From contig NZ_OZ156465.1 in assembly GCF_964212655.1 (NCBI RefSeq), forward strand, positions 1,550,001 through 1,614,000: DNA of 64,000 nt, written 5' to 3'. The notes beneath the pieces were generated by a model. That model saw nothing but the letters and a program-made list of their open reading frames with translations. It was not told the origin of the DNA and did not search any database. Below are positions 47,542 through 55,136 of the stretch, piece by piece (the first letter of the stretch is position 1; every line of letters begins with the position of its first letter). The position numbers were made by a program, and so were the translations under genes. This DNA is from Candidatus Thiodiazotropha sp. LNASS1 (GTDB lineage: Bacteria > Pseudomonadota > Gammaproteobacteria > Chromatiales > Chromatiaceae).

Positions 47542-48134
47542 GCATCTGCATCCAGGTTCTGTTTCGCCCCGCCGCGCAACAATTCACGACGACTCAGCGG
47601 TTGATCCAGGCGCTGGCTGATCGTCGGTCTTTCCTCTTGCACTGAACCGTCTTGCCCGTCGACCGCCTGCTCATCGGGCTCACCCTTCCAGATTCGTTCG
47701 ATTTCACTTTCACGTGTTGAAACCGAATCACGATGTTCAACCCGCATAAGGGCATCCATTACAGCCTCTGCCGTGGCCACCGCCGTGGCGTGGTCGGCAA
47801 ACTCGAAGACGGGCGAAAAAAGAGAACACATCTGGTAGCGGCCGATCCCCTCCTCTTCGCAAAGAATGAACTCGTAGGGACCGGAGGGCATTTGGTAGAG
47901 CTGTTTATCGCCAACCTTCGTGGCTTTCCAGCTATCCCCTTCCGGCGGCAACAACATCAGGTTCATGAACCAAGGGGTGACCAAGACACCGAGACAGAGG
48001 CCGTTCCATTCACGAAATCCCACTGCCTCCACGCGCAGGGCCGGATTGAGCAACGGCAGTCCTTCCATTCGTTCCTGCTGAATCCGCCGAAACTGTTTCT
48101 CGAGGCCTTGAATGAGATAGTCTGGACAGATCAC
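47538..48134 (-). CDS. hupJ: hydrogenase chaperone HupJ/HoxT, HybE family
   Basis: HupJ belongs to the HybE family that guards the small-subunit precursor before export. The 198 residues show LVTPWFMNLMLLPP, MPSGPYEFILCEEEGIGRYQ and SLFSPVFEFADHATAVATAE. The C-terminal end holds LSRRELLRGG, which looks like a twin-arginine motif although it is not at the N-terminus. The start is GTG at 48134, overlapping hupI by four bases (GTGA). An N-terminal location for export is excluded. Confidence 0.87.
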   Translation of the reverse strand: MICPDYLIQGLEKQFRRIQQERMEGLPLLNPALRVEAVGFREWNGLCLGVLVTPWFMNLMLLPPEGDSWKATKVGDKQLYQMPSGPYEFILCEEEGIGRYQMCSLFSPVFEFADHATAVATAEAVMDALMRVEHRDSVSTRESEIERIWKGEPDEQAVDGQDGSVQEERPTISQRLDQPLSRRELLRGGAKQNLDADA

Positions 48135-48358
48135 GATACATCCCTCACTACCATGAAGTCACGCTTGTTGCCGTCGCAATTCGGACAGCTCCAGTGTGAC
48201 GGCAACTGAGAGAAGGGTGTCCCGGGTGGTATTTGCCAATAAGTATCGCCCTCGGCGGGATCGTAGATATACCAACAGATCTTGCACTCCAACCGGCTGT
48301 CATCATGGAGCTTTTGGGCATTTCCACCGTAGGAACCGGCAAAGAAGGCATCGCTCAC
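48131..48358 (-). CDS. hupI: rubredoxin HupI/HoxR
   Basis: HupI is a hydrogenase-associated rubredoxin, needed for oxygen-tolerant uptake hydrogenase, probably for cluster assembly in the small subunit. The 75 residues carry the two iron-binding knuckles, CKICWYIYDPAEGD and CPNCDGNKRDFM. An N-terminal extension of about 23 residues is typical of the HupI type. The start is GTG at 48358 and overlaps hupH by four bases. The presence of hupI suggests that the missing catalytic hydrogenase is of the oxygen-tolerant membrane-bound type. Confidence 0.92.
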   Translation of the reverse strand: MSDAFFAGSYGGNAQKLHDDSRLECKICWYIYDPAEGDTYWQIPPGTPFSQLPSHWSCPNCDGNKRDFMVVRDVS

Positions 48359-49224
48359 CGGTAGGCCTCCATAATCTCGTTCAGACGCCGGGCACTCTCC
48401 TGAATGTCTTCTTTGGCGGCGGCAGCGACTGCCGGCACATCACCGATCTCCAGGGTATTGAGAATGTTTTTATCCTGAGAGTTGAAATATTGCACCCACC
48501 AGACGTTTTGTACTGCTGTGCTGGAGATGCGGCAGTTGCCGTAACCACGAGAGAGTATGGTGAGCGGTCCCTCGCCCAAACGATCAATCAGGAATGCCAG
48601 ATCCTGTTCTGTCTGCGGCAACAACGTAAGATTTATGACATGACTCTCCTTACCGGGTCGATACTCAGAGACCTTGTCATTGATCTCAGCAAGCAGCGGG
48701 GGCGCATTCAAGACCCCCTCGGGTATCGACTTGAGTTGGCTATCGACCCGATGCGCTGCCTGACTGAAGACATGGCGTCGACACAACCTGGGTACCCGCG
48801 CCACTTCAATCGTGTCTCCGGTGGTTTCTTCCTGCTGATTGAAATATCTGATGCGCCAGATTCCCGCCATGACCGATTCCTGTATTCTGGCGCTGGTATC
48901 AGCACTCCGGTAGACCATGCTTACCTCACCCTCACCGAGAACCTGATCGACCAGGCTGCTGTTCTCCCTGTCCAGGTGTGTGATATCGACAACCTCAGGC
49001 TTGATATCCCTCACTTTTGCCTGGTGTTGCAATACCGCATCCAGCTCGGTCAATGCCGACATGCCGCTATCGAGATCCTGCACCTGATCGGGTTCCGGCA
49101 TCTCAGGCATGGAGAAGGTAGACATCTCATCGGGGAGTTGCAGGATGTCGAGTGAAGCCCCATCATCTTCCGCCAGCTGCGAACCCGGACCGGTGACACT
49201 TATAGGTATGTCGATTTCATTCAT
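48355..49224 (-). CDS. hupH: hydrogenase assembly protein HupH/HoxQ
   Basis: HupH (HoxQ, HyaF-like) binds the uptake-hydrogenase small-subunit precursor. The acidic N-terminal third (EDDGASLDILQLPDEM) is followed by two related halves, each with an IWRIRYFN or VWWVQYFNSQ strand. GEGEVSMVYRSADTSARIQE and GEGPLTILSRGYGNCRISST are internal duplicates. I chose ATG at 49224, which gives 289 residues; ATG at 49251 would overlap hupG by ten bases. GGAG lies upstream of the chosen start. Confidence 0.9.
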   Translation of the reverse strand: MNEIDIPISVTGPGSQLAEDDGASLDILQLPDEMSTFSMPEMPEPDQVQDLDSGMSALTELDAVLQHQAKVRDIKPEVVDITHLDRENSSLVDQVLGEGEVSMVYRSADTSARIQESVMAGIWRIRYFNQQEETTGDTIEVARVPRLCRRHVFSQAAHRVDSQLKSIPEGVLNAPPLLAEINDKVSEYRPGKESHVINLTLLPQTEQDLAFLIDRLGEGPLTILSRGYGNCRISSTAVQNVWWVQYFNSQDKNILNTLEIGDVPAVAAAAKEDIQESARRLNEIMEAYR

Positions 49225-49241
49225 GTTGAATGTCACTCCAG

Positions 49242-49667
49242 TTAATGGCAATGCCCAACGGCACTAACGACAGGAACTTTGAAACCCGGTGTGGCAGAGG
49301 GTTGGGTATTCAGCAGGCGTTCAATCTCAGTGAGGTAGACATCCCAGTCCTGCATGCGGGAAATCGCACCGACATAAGCACCCTCACGCAACATTACCAG
49401 CGCAGGCCAGCCATCGAAGGGAAAGCGCGCATGCAATTGATGTTCACTGTCACGTTCGACGATGGCCACCTGAAAACGGCCACCGAATGTCTCCATCAGC
49501 AACGGCAACACCACTGCCACATCATTGCTTTCGGGAAACTGCACCGGATTCTCGGTGAAGAAGAGCAGACACTGTTTATGCGCTTTGACAAAATCCCCAA
49601 GCGAACGCTCATTGACCGTAGCGATACCTTTTTGCTCGATGAGGTCGTTGATCAGCGGTGAAGGCAT
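49242..49667 (-). CDS. hupG: thioredoxin-like hydrogenase chaperone HupG/HoxO
   Basis: HupG (HoxO, HyaE-like) works with HupH on the small-subunit precursor. It has a thioredoxin fold without the redox CxxC pair (KQCLLFFTENPVQFPESNDV) and the family end RMQDWDVYLTEIERLL. The 141 residues fit. It is separated from hupF by 12 bases and followed closely by hupH. Confidence 0.88.
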   Translation of the reverse strand: MPSPLINDLIEQKGIATVNERSLGDFVKAHKQCLLFFTENPVQFPESNDVAVVLPLLMETFGGRFQVAIVERDSEHQLHARFPFDGWPALVMLREGAYVGAISRMQDWDVYLTEIERLLNTQPSATPGFKVPVVSAVGHCH

Positions 49668-49679
49668 ATTTCTCTCCTG

Positions 49680-49982
49680 CTATTTATCCAGCCGAAGATG
49701 TTCCGGCAGTTGCGGTTCACGATTCACCAGATCATCAAACAGATAATCAATCTCCGTTTCACCCTGGATGGCCAGCTCAAGGGCCTGTAATGCCTGTTTT
49801 ATCTCCCTTGCCCTGGCCGGACTCAACACCTCGCGGGCGGTATCGAGAAATACCAATAACCAGGTACCAACCTGTTGCTCACCTACCAGCAGGGTATCCA
49901 CCCTGCGCCGCTCACCCAACCCCTCGCATACCGCCTGACCCGGGAACGTGGAGAGGACCCGCATCGGTATGCCGATACACAT
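49680..49982 (-). CDS. hupF: HypC-like chaperone HupF/HoxL
   Basis: HupF (HoxL) is a HypC paralogue used for oxygen-tolerant uptake hydrogenases. The 100-residue protein starts MCIGIPMRVLSTFPG with Cys2 as in HypC, and has a C-terminal helical extension (REIKQALQALELAIQG). I chose ATG at 49982, because Cys must be residue 2; a GTG one codon earlier is not likely. The start shares its A with the TGA of hupD (TGATG), so translation is coupled. Confidence 0.92.
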   Translation of the reverse strand: MCIGIPMRVLSTFPGQAVCEGLGERRRVDTLLVGEQQVGTWLLVFLDTAREVLSPARAREIKQALQALELAIQGETEIDYLFDDLVNREPQLPEHLRLDK

Positions 49983-50701
49983 CACAGATTCCCCTTGCTA
50001 CGGTATTTATCGAGATGCGCATCCACATCCACATGAATGGCGTGTTGTTCAAGCTGAACAGGACGAAAGGCCAGGTCAAATCGCGGTGATGTCAGAACCC
50101 TTGCATCACCAACCCGGCAGGCATGCTGCGCGGAGGGTCGTTCATTCTCATAGCGCCGGATGTCGGAAATCGCACCCTGTAAACCTGTGTCCGGTGATAA
50201 TGGCTTTTCTCGTCGTTGGGCCTCGATGCCAAATCCCTGAAGATAGTCCAGAACCATTGCGATCGCCGGTTCTATCTGTGCACGTACAGGTTCCCGTAAA
50301 CTGCCGCCATAGTCCTCCAGTTCAACAGGCTGTACACCCATCAGGAGAAGATGCCGGGGATAATCGCCGAGCATCTCCGCCATGGCGAGCACCTCTTGAA
50401 ACCCGGTCTGATGCAGGCTCACCTTCTTGGCGCCCATAAATTTGGGTACCTCATCATCCTCCACTCGCTTGAGGCTGCCGCCAGGCAGACCGTAGTCCAC
50501 AGCATCGAAGACCACCAGTATCTCAGCCTCGCGGATATGTTGAACCAGATAGATACCTTGGGTGCCCCCGTCCAGGAGACGAACATTGTCAGAAAATCGG
50601 TAATGACGCTGAAGTGATTCCAATGCACGAACACCGAAGCCCTCATCGGCCCACAGCAGATTTCCTATACCGAGGATCAGCACATTGGGAGGATTGGACA
50701 T
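49982..50701 (-). CDS. hupD: hydrogenase maturation protease HupD/HoxM
   Basis: HupD removes the C-terminal peptide of the catalytic large subunit after nickel insertion. The family core is VLILGIGNLLWADEGFGVRA, with Glu and Asp nickel ligands, and DAVDYGLPGGSL and LLMGVQPVELEDYGGSL follow. The 239 residues include a C-terminal tail of about 55 residues (after QGAISDIRRY) that is longer than usual and not recognised. I chose ATG at 50701 with GGAG upstream. It is the first gene of the cluster. HoxC here needs no cleavage, so the substrate is encoded elsewhere. Confidence 0.92.
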   Translation of the reverse strand: MSNPPNVLILGIGNLLWADEGFGVRALESLQRHYRFSDNVRLLDGGTQGIYLVQHIREAEILVVFDAVDYGLPGGSLKRVEDDEVPKFMGAKKVSLHQTGFQEVLAMAEMLGDYPRHLLLMGVQPVELEDYGGSLREPVRAQIEPAIAMVLDYLQGFGIEAQRREKPLSPDTGLQGAISDIRRYENERPSAQHACRVGDARVLTSPRFDLAFRPVQLEQHAIHVDVDAHLDKYRSKGNL

Positions 50702-50737
50702 TTCAGACTCCAACAGGGATCAGTGAAACCACTATCT

Positions 50738-50752
50738 GCAAACCACGCGCCA
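50738..50752 (-). promoter_or_regulatory. sigma-54 promoter of the hup-hyp-hox operon
   Basis: On the minus strand TTGGCGCGTGGTTTGCA carries GG at -24 and GC at -12 with the correct spacing. Only one base of TGGCAC-N5-TTGC differs (A to G). It ends 37 bases before the hupD ATG. HoxA, a sigma-54 activator with GAFTGA, is encoded in the same cluster. Confidence 0.8.
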
Positions 50753-51176
50753 AACTCTTCCGCATGGATTACCTATTGTTTTCGTTGAGAATTTACCGGA
50801 TGTGGAGGTAATATGGTCTATAGCAATGGATAATTGCTTATCAGTTTAGATGATTTTTGAAATATAACTATCCAATCTTCAGGTGCAGCAAACTGAAGTT
50901 AGTGTATATTTACACAAAAAAATTGAGGGTAATCTGCCAATCCGCCCCGCTATAGGTAAGCAGCTTTACACATCACATACACCCGTTCGGTGTTTGGAAT
51001 TCGACTGTGCCGGATCGATAAACCCGGACCACTACAGAATTTCGCGGGAAATTAAGGTGATTTCTTTCAGAATGTCCCATAATTTGGCAGAGTTGTTGAT
51101 GCATTTAAACAAGTTTGTGGAAAGAGCATCGGTTAACAGGCCCTAGCACAATAAATCATGCAATAGAGAGAACAAT
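50753..51176. other. upstream region between the hydrogenase operon and hemerythrin gene
   Basis: This 424-base A+T-rich divergent region should hold the HoxA activator site and an IHF site for the sigma-54 promoter; I could not identify either. One 87-codon plus-strand frame (50883-51146) has no family resemblance and is not called. A half copy of the palindrome family lies at 51132-51145 (GTTAACAGGCCCTAG). Confidence 0.45.
51132..51145. repeat. half copy of the GGGCCTGTTAACAGGCCC palindrome
   Basis: GTTAACAGGCCCTA matches the right half of the palindrome, 32 bases before the hemerythrin ATG. The left half is not conserved here. Confidence 0.5.
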
Positions 51177-51584
51177 ATGCCGATCGTTACGTGGAGCGAA
51201 GAATTCAGTGTCAACGTCAGAATAATAGACGACCAACATCAGGAAATGCTCAATATCGTTAATAGCCTCCACACCGCTGTGGAAAAGTGTGCTGATAAAG
51301 AGAGTTTGCAAAAACTGCTGGTTGAGCTGTATGAACATACGCAAACTCACTTCTCCACCGAAGATGAGTTGATGAAAAAGCATAACTATCCGGGGTATGA
51401 GCAGCATCTACACGAGCACCATGTATTACTGCAGCATCTGAACAATCTGGTTTCGGGTGTCACGGGCGGAAAAAGCCCGACCTTTCGCTCTGATTACGAT
51501 GTCTCATCCGATTGGGTGCTTATCCACATTTTCAAAAGCGATAAAGAACTCGGCACCTTTCTCAATGCACAAGGCGTCTACTGA
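51177..51584 (+). CDS. bacteriohemerythrin
   Basis: This 135-residue protein binds oxygen at a di-iron site. The ligands are visible: His in DDQHQEML, His and Glu in THFSTEDELM, His in HNYPGYEQHLHEHH, and the final His and Asp in VLIHIFKSDKELG. The four-helix fold and the start PIVTWSEEFSVNVRIIDDQH are classic. It may store, sense or buffer oxygen for the oxygen-sensitive enzymes next door. No fused signalling domain is present. It is monocistronic. Confidence 0.93.
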   Translation: MPIVTWSEEFSVNVRIIDDQHQEMLNIVNSLHTAVEKCADKESLQKLLVELYEHTQTHFSTEDELMKKHNYPGYEQHLHEHHVLLQHLNNLVSGVTGGKSPTFRSDYDVSSDWVLIHIFKSDKELGTFLNAQGVY

Positions 51585-51707
51585 TTTTACCAGATGCTTC
51601 AACGACGGGACGATTGCTCGTTATGACCCGGAACATCAGCCTGAAACCAAAGTATACACTTGGCATATCGGCGGCTTTTGAATCCGATCCGGGATCAAGC
51701 GGAAATT

Positions 51708-51737
51708 AAAAAGGCGGGAGAGCAACGCTCCCCCGCC
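51708..51737 (-). terminator. intrinsic terminator of the pqqA-like gene
   Basis: On the minus strand GGCGGGGGAGC pairs with GCTCTCCCGCC (one G-U pair) around a GTT loop and is followed by TTTTT. It starts 26 bases after the pqqA-like stop. The plus strand has no T-run after the stem, so the terminator is oriented for the minus strand. Confidence 0.82.
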
Positions 51738-51763
51738 CCATCATCTTCTACGCAAGACCGAAG

Positions 51764-51841
51764 TTATCGTACTTTCACATACAGATTGATTTCGAATCCA
51801 AATCGCATGTTTTGATACATCGGTTTTGACCATTTATGCAT
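51764..51841 (-). CDS. pqqA: PqqA-like coenzyme PQQ precursor peptide, orphan
   Basis: PqqA is the ribosomal peptide whose Glu and Tyr are joined to make pyrroloquinoline quinone. This 25-codon gene encodes MHKWSKPMYQNMRFGFEINL then YVKVR. The family pattern W-x-KP, R-x-G-x-E-x-x-x-Y is present, with Glu17 and Tyr21 in the right spacing. AGGAGTGAGAACAACG precedes the ATG, a strong ribosome binding site. It is too short for standard gene tables. No pqqBCDE follows; the gene ends in its own terminator. Three quinoprotein-associated genes lie 11 kb away. It could be a spare precursor gene for PQQ or a PqqA-like signal peptide; I favour the first. Confidence 0.8.
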   Translation of the reverse strand: MHKWSKPMYQNMRFGFEINLYVKVR

Positions 51842-52185
51842 CGTTGTTCTCACTCCTATCTGTTTTTTGAGGTTTATGAAAGTGTCACCCTGAATACCAC
51901 CAGAGGCAACAATGATCGACTATCAAGATACATACCAACAAAACACCCGCAACATCCAACCATATTATCTACAGTGATTTACCTATAAATGCCTAAATTA
52001 CAGATATATATATATGCGGTTATCGCCGATTTAAAAAAACCGTCAAAGCAACACCCACCTAAAGATGTGCAGTTTCTGAACAGAAACGCGTGAAATCCGT
52101 ACACTCAGGGAATCAATATCGATTTTTCTGCCGTTGAGTGCATATCCAACAGTAGTCGTTCGGATGGCGCGTCTGTCGTAACAGT
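51842..52185. other. leader and promoter region of the pqqA-like gene
   Basis: This 344-base A+T-rich stretch has no supported frame. On the minus strand a weak promoter (TTGACG at 52041-52046, GATAAC at 52019-52024, 16-base spacer) would give a leader of about 170 bases. An alternating TA run lies near 52005. Confidence 0.35.
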
Positions 52186-52935
52186 TCACTGCCTTGACGA
52201 ACCCATGCCCGCAGGTGGCTCCATGTGCCTAGGTACCCCTTTGGTATCGAGGGAGAGTATCCACTCTATCAGCCTGACACCATCCTCTCTTTTCAAGGCC
52301 ACATTCGGTGGCATGTAGAGCATATTGACGTTTTGCCATATTTTTTGGTTACCCTGGGTACCCTGCAGTATTGATTCCAGCAATCTGTCCTTATTGCCCG
52401 GTCGATCCTGATAGTGCGCGGCCACCTCCCTGAATGATGGCGCGAGAGGAATAACACGCGACACTTTGACCGGATCTATTCGATGACAGATCGTACAACC
52501 GCTTACGGTGGAGAGTGTAAGCATTCTGTCGTGATGCATAAGCCTCTCCGCCACTTGTGGATCAATATCCAGCTTAAGTATCCAGTGAACAAGCGAGGAT
52601 GCATCTTCTCGCGTGACATTCACATTCGGCGGCATGAACCGCATCCCGATTTCACCCTCCCATACCTGATCCTGATAGACCGTGCCATGCAGCACTCGAT
52701 CCAGCAAACGGCTGAATGCATCTTTATCACCTCTGTAGCGTAACGCGATCTCCTGATAACTCGGCGCGAGCGGCAGTTCATCACTACCTGCGTCAGGCGC
52801 TATCTTGTGACAGATAAAACAACCGGAAGCATTGGCCAGAGCCAACATTTGCTGATCCTTTGCATGCGCGGCAGAAACCGGAAAAATCACTACGAGCGCA
52901 AATAGTGTGGCTAAAGAGAACTTCAACCTTGCCAT
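52186..52935 (-). CDS. periplasmic cytochrome c with two haem-binding motifs
   Basis: This 249-residue exported protein has a signal peptide (LKFSLATLFALVVIFPVSAAHA) and two tandem class I cytochrome c domains. Each has one haem motif: GCFICHK near residue 40 and GCTICHR near residue 145. A later Met in RFMPPNVN and LYMPPNVA is the likely second axial ligand in each half. The halves are clear duplicates. I chose ATG at 52935 with GGGGAG upstream. It may pass electrons to a cytochrome oxidase or from a periplasmic dehydrogenase. It is divergent from the stator-like operon and has no other partner on its strand. Confidence 0.85.
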   Translation of the reverse strand: MARLKFSLATLFALVVIFPVSAAHAKDQQMLALANASGCFICHKIAPDAGSDELPLAPSYQEIALRYRGDKDAFSRLLDRVLHGTVYQDQVWEGEIGMRFMPPNVNVTREDASSLVHWILKLDIDPQVAERLMHHDRMLTLSTVSGCTICHRIDPVKVSRVIPLAPSFREVAAHYQDRPGNKDRLLESILQGTQGNQKIWQNVNMLYMPPNVALKREDGVRLIEWILSLDTKGVPRHMEPPAGMGSSRQ

Positions 52936-53270
52936 TGTTCGAATCTCCCCTGGTTGGTATGACACCGATATTTAATGAATTTGAATGAGTTAAGTAATAG
53001 CAACATTTGTGCCTGCTCTCGATAGTCATCGACATACAAGGCATCGGCTAAAAAGCCAACATCGGCAACACTTCCATATCTACCGAGGCCTTACAACCAC
53101 GATTGTTCAAAAAATGTCGACAATGCTCAATATATGAACACCTTTATCAGCCACAATCATGTGACAATTGACGGTGAGTAATATGGGTGCAATACAGGGA
53201 AATGGCACGGAGCATGCTTTTCATCTATACAACATGAAGCAGGATTCGATTCACCAGTGAGTACCTTGAA
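52936..53270. other. divergent intergenic region, cytochrome c versus stator-like operon
   Basis: No frame or repeat copy is supported in these 335 bases. TTGACG (53168-53173) with a weak AATACA at 17 bases could be a promoter toward the operon. An imperfect repeat around GCATCGGC (53042) is noted without a role. Confidence 0.35.
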
Positions 53271-54011
53271 GTGCGACATGCCAAAACACCCTATACCTTA
53301 GTTTTACAGTGGCTACTGTTGTTCGGCATCTTGTCGTTCATCAGTTGGTTGTTCTGGGATCAAGGTCTGCTGCAATCCGCTTTGCTGTCAGATCCCAGCC
53401 ACATCACACTGATCATCCTGCTGCTCTTTGTACTGGCTACCACTCATTGTGCTGCAAGGGCACTGTTTTTATCGCATGAAAACAGTGCACTCGACCGGAT
53501 CATTCGGTTCACGACCGCAAATCCACCCGGCCCAGGCAGCAATCGTTGGTGGATAGAAAACCAGCTACCCGTAAAAGATTCCCTCTCAGGTCAGTTTATT
53601 GCCGGGATAGCCGCAATGCGCGGTTCGTTGCAAGCGCATCGACCAAACCAGGATAGCCACCTGCTGGCACAGGTGATGGCAGAGCGTATGAGAGGTCAAC
53701 ACGAAGTTGGCTGGTTTATCTGCGGACTGCTCGTAAAACTCGGCCTGCTCGGTACTGTGATCGGATTTGTCATGATGCTGGCGCCAGTGGCTGAATTGAA
53801 ATCATTTGACCTGTCCGACATACAGGGCCTTCTGCAACGGATGACGACCGGTATGGGTGTGGCTCTGAACACCACACTGATGGGACTCAGCTGCAGCATG
53901 TTGCTCGGGATGCAGTACCTGATGCTGGATCGAGCCGCTGATCGCCTGGTGGCAGAGGCCGTAGAGTTCAGCGAAACACGCTTGCTCAAAGTGGCTGACA
54001 AGGAGCAGTGA
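53271..54011 (+). CDS. MotA/TolQ/ExbB-type proton channel subunit
   Basis: This 246-residue membrane protein has two N-terminal helices (about 10-30 and 44-64), a cytoplasmic part of about 85 residues, and two C-terminal helices in the ExbB/TolQ pattern (LLVKLGLLGTVIGFVMMLAP and TGMGVALNTTLMGLSCSMLL). GLLGTVIGF and MGVALNTTLMGL are hallmark segments of proton-driven stators. It is not clearly MotA, TolQ or ExbB. The start is GTG at 53271 with a weak ribosome binding site. It opens a four-gene operon with a MotB/ExbD-like partner four bases downstream. What the stator drives is unknown. Confidence 0.75.
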   Translation: MRHAKTPYTLVLQWLLLFGILSFISWLFWDQGLLQSALLSDPSHITLIILLLFVLATTHCAARALFLSHENSALDRIIRFTTANPPGPGSNRWWIENQLPVKDSLSGQFIAGIAAMRGSLQAHRPNQDSHLLAQVMAERMRGQHEVGWFICGLLVKLGLLGTVIGFVMMLAPVAELKSFDLSDIQGLLQRMTTGMGVALNTTLMGLSCSMLLGMQYLMLDRAADRLVAEAVEFSETRLLKVADKEQ

Positions 54012-54015
54012 TTCA

Positions 54016-54624
54016 GTGGCGATGTTTCGCAACAGCCGTCAGTTCGATGCGGATCCATTCACCGATCTGCTGTTCAACGCACTGCTTGCATTCACCTTTC
54101 TTTTTCTTGTCGCCTTGATGTTTTTAAATCCGCCGGCCAAGACCGGTACCATCAATCCCAAGGCCGACTTTCTGATCTCGGTAACCTGGACCGATAACAG
54201 TCCGGACGATATCGACACCTGGGTTGAGGGGCCAAACGGTGATCTGGTCTGGTTCAAGAATCCCCAGGCCAGTCTTATGCACCTGGATAGAGACGACCGA
54301 GGGATGGCCAATGATACGCTGCTGATTGACGGCAAAACGATAATCAATCCCCTTAACCAGGAGATAGTGACCATACGCGGCCGTCCACCTGGGGAGTATG
54401 TCATCAATATTCACTACTACAACAGCAAATCCCTGCAACCTGTTCCGGTAACCGTCTATCTTGCTGAGGTCAATCCCGCGCTTAAAGTTTTGCACTACGC
54501 AACCCTGATACTTGAACGGGTTGGCGAAGAGAAGACAGCGATACGCTTCACTATCGGCACCGACGGTCAAGTCAGTAATATCAACACCCTTGAAAAATCG
54601 ATTGTCCAGGTAGGTAAGATATGA
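54016..54624 (+). CDS. ExbD/MotB-like single-helix protein with YfaP-like periplasmic domain
   Basis: This 202-residue protein has one N-terminal helix (DPFTDLLFNALLAFTFLFLV) with Asp17 at its start, where ExbD and MotB carry the proton-binding Asp. The periplasmic part is not OmpA-like or ExbD-like. It resembles the YfaP/DUF2135 beta-sandwich (ISVTWTDNSPDDIDTWVEGP, later PGEYVINIHYY), a fold seen in adhesin- or protease-linked proteins. The start is GTG at 54016, four bases after the upstream stop. It overlaps the next gene by four bases. A stator pair with the preceding gene is strongly suggested. Confidence 0.65.
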   Translation: MAMFRNSRQFDADPFTDLLFNALLAFTFLFLVALMFLNPPAKTGTINPKADFLISVTWTDNSPDDIDTWVEGPNGDLVWFKNPQASLMHLDRDDRGMANDTLLIDGKTIINPLNQEIVTIRGRPPGEYVINIHYYNSKSLQPVPVTVYLAEVNPALKVLHYATLILERVGEEKTAIRFTIGTDGQVSNINTLEKSIVQVGKI

Positions 54625-55136
54625 GTGAATCGGTACTATTGATACTGCTCGCTTACGTTGCATTGGCCGCGCTTGTGGCCGCGGCGCTGATTGCAAGCAA
54701 TTTCCACTCCCTGATAAGACTGTTTATCGTTGTATTTGCAACGGCACTCTATTTCGTCAGTTATCAGGCATGGCAATCAGTGCAGGGCTGGCCTGCATGG
54801 ATTGAGGTTCCGGAACGGTTTCTGCTGCATGCATCGGTGGTTGATGAACCCGATAAAACGACAGGATCGCCCGGAACCATCACCATCTGGGCCACCGACC
54901 TCAGCAGTGGTGAGCCGGCGCATGATCCGCGTGCCTACAAGCTGGAGTACAGTAAGGTACTTCACACCGACCTGGAAGAAGCGCTACGCAATATGCGCAA
55001 CGGCATTATACAGCTTGGCAGAAGAGCCGCAGTCACCAGGAAACCGGGACAACCACTCGATTTCACCCGTATGGGTGAACAGCGGGAGAAGATTGAAATC
55101 TACTCCCTTCCCGATCCGGCGCTACCGGAAAAATGA
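54621..55136 (+). CDS. membrane protein of the stator-like operon, unknown function
   Basis: This 171-residue protein has two N-terminal helices (about 4-27 and 32-52, SVLLILLAYVALAALVAAAL and LIRLFIVVFATALYFVSYQA). A soluble tail of about 115 residues carries WAIEVPERF-like and TITIWATDLSSGEPAHDPRA segments. It has no recognised domain. The start ATG overlaps the previous stop (ATGA), and its own stop overlaps the next start in the same way. Such coupling suggests one complex. Confidence 0.6.
   Translation: MSESVLLILLAYVALAALVAAALIASNFHSLIRLFIVVFATALYFVSYQAWQSVQGWPAWIEVPERFLLHASVVDEPDKTTGSPGTITIWATDLSSGEPAHDPRAYKLEYSKVLHTDLEEALRNMRNGIIQLGRRAAVTRKPGQPLDFTRMGEQREKIEIYSLPDPALPEK

Noticed and set aside
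50883-51146. 87-codon frame upstream of hemerythrin
   Set aside because: No family resemblance, poor start, and ends in a palindrome copy.
51624-51710. 28-codon frame starting MTRNISLKPKYTLG, reminiscent of a chemoreceptor N-terminus
   Set aside because: Too short, no ribosome binding site, no downstream homology; could be a remnant but evidence is lacking.
53271-54624. ExbB/ExbD-like pair considered as Zorya defence genes ZorA/ZorB
   Set aside because: No OmpA-type peptidoglycan domain and no ZorC, ZorD or ZorE genes nearby.
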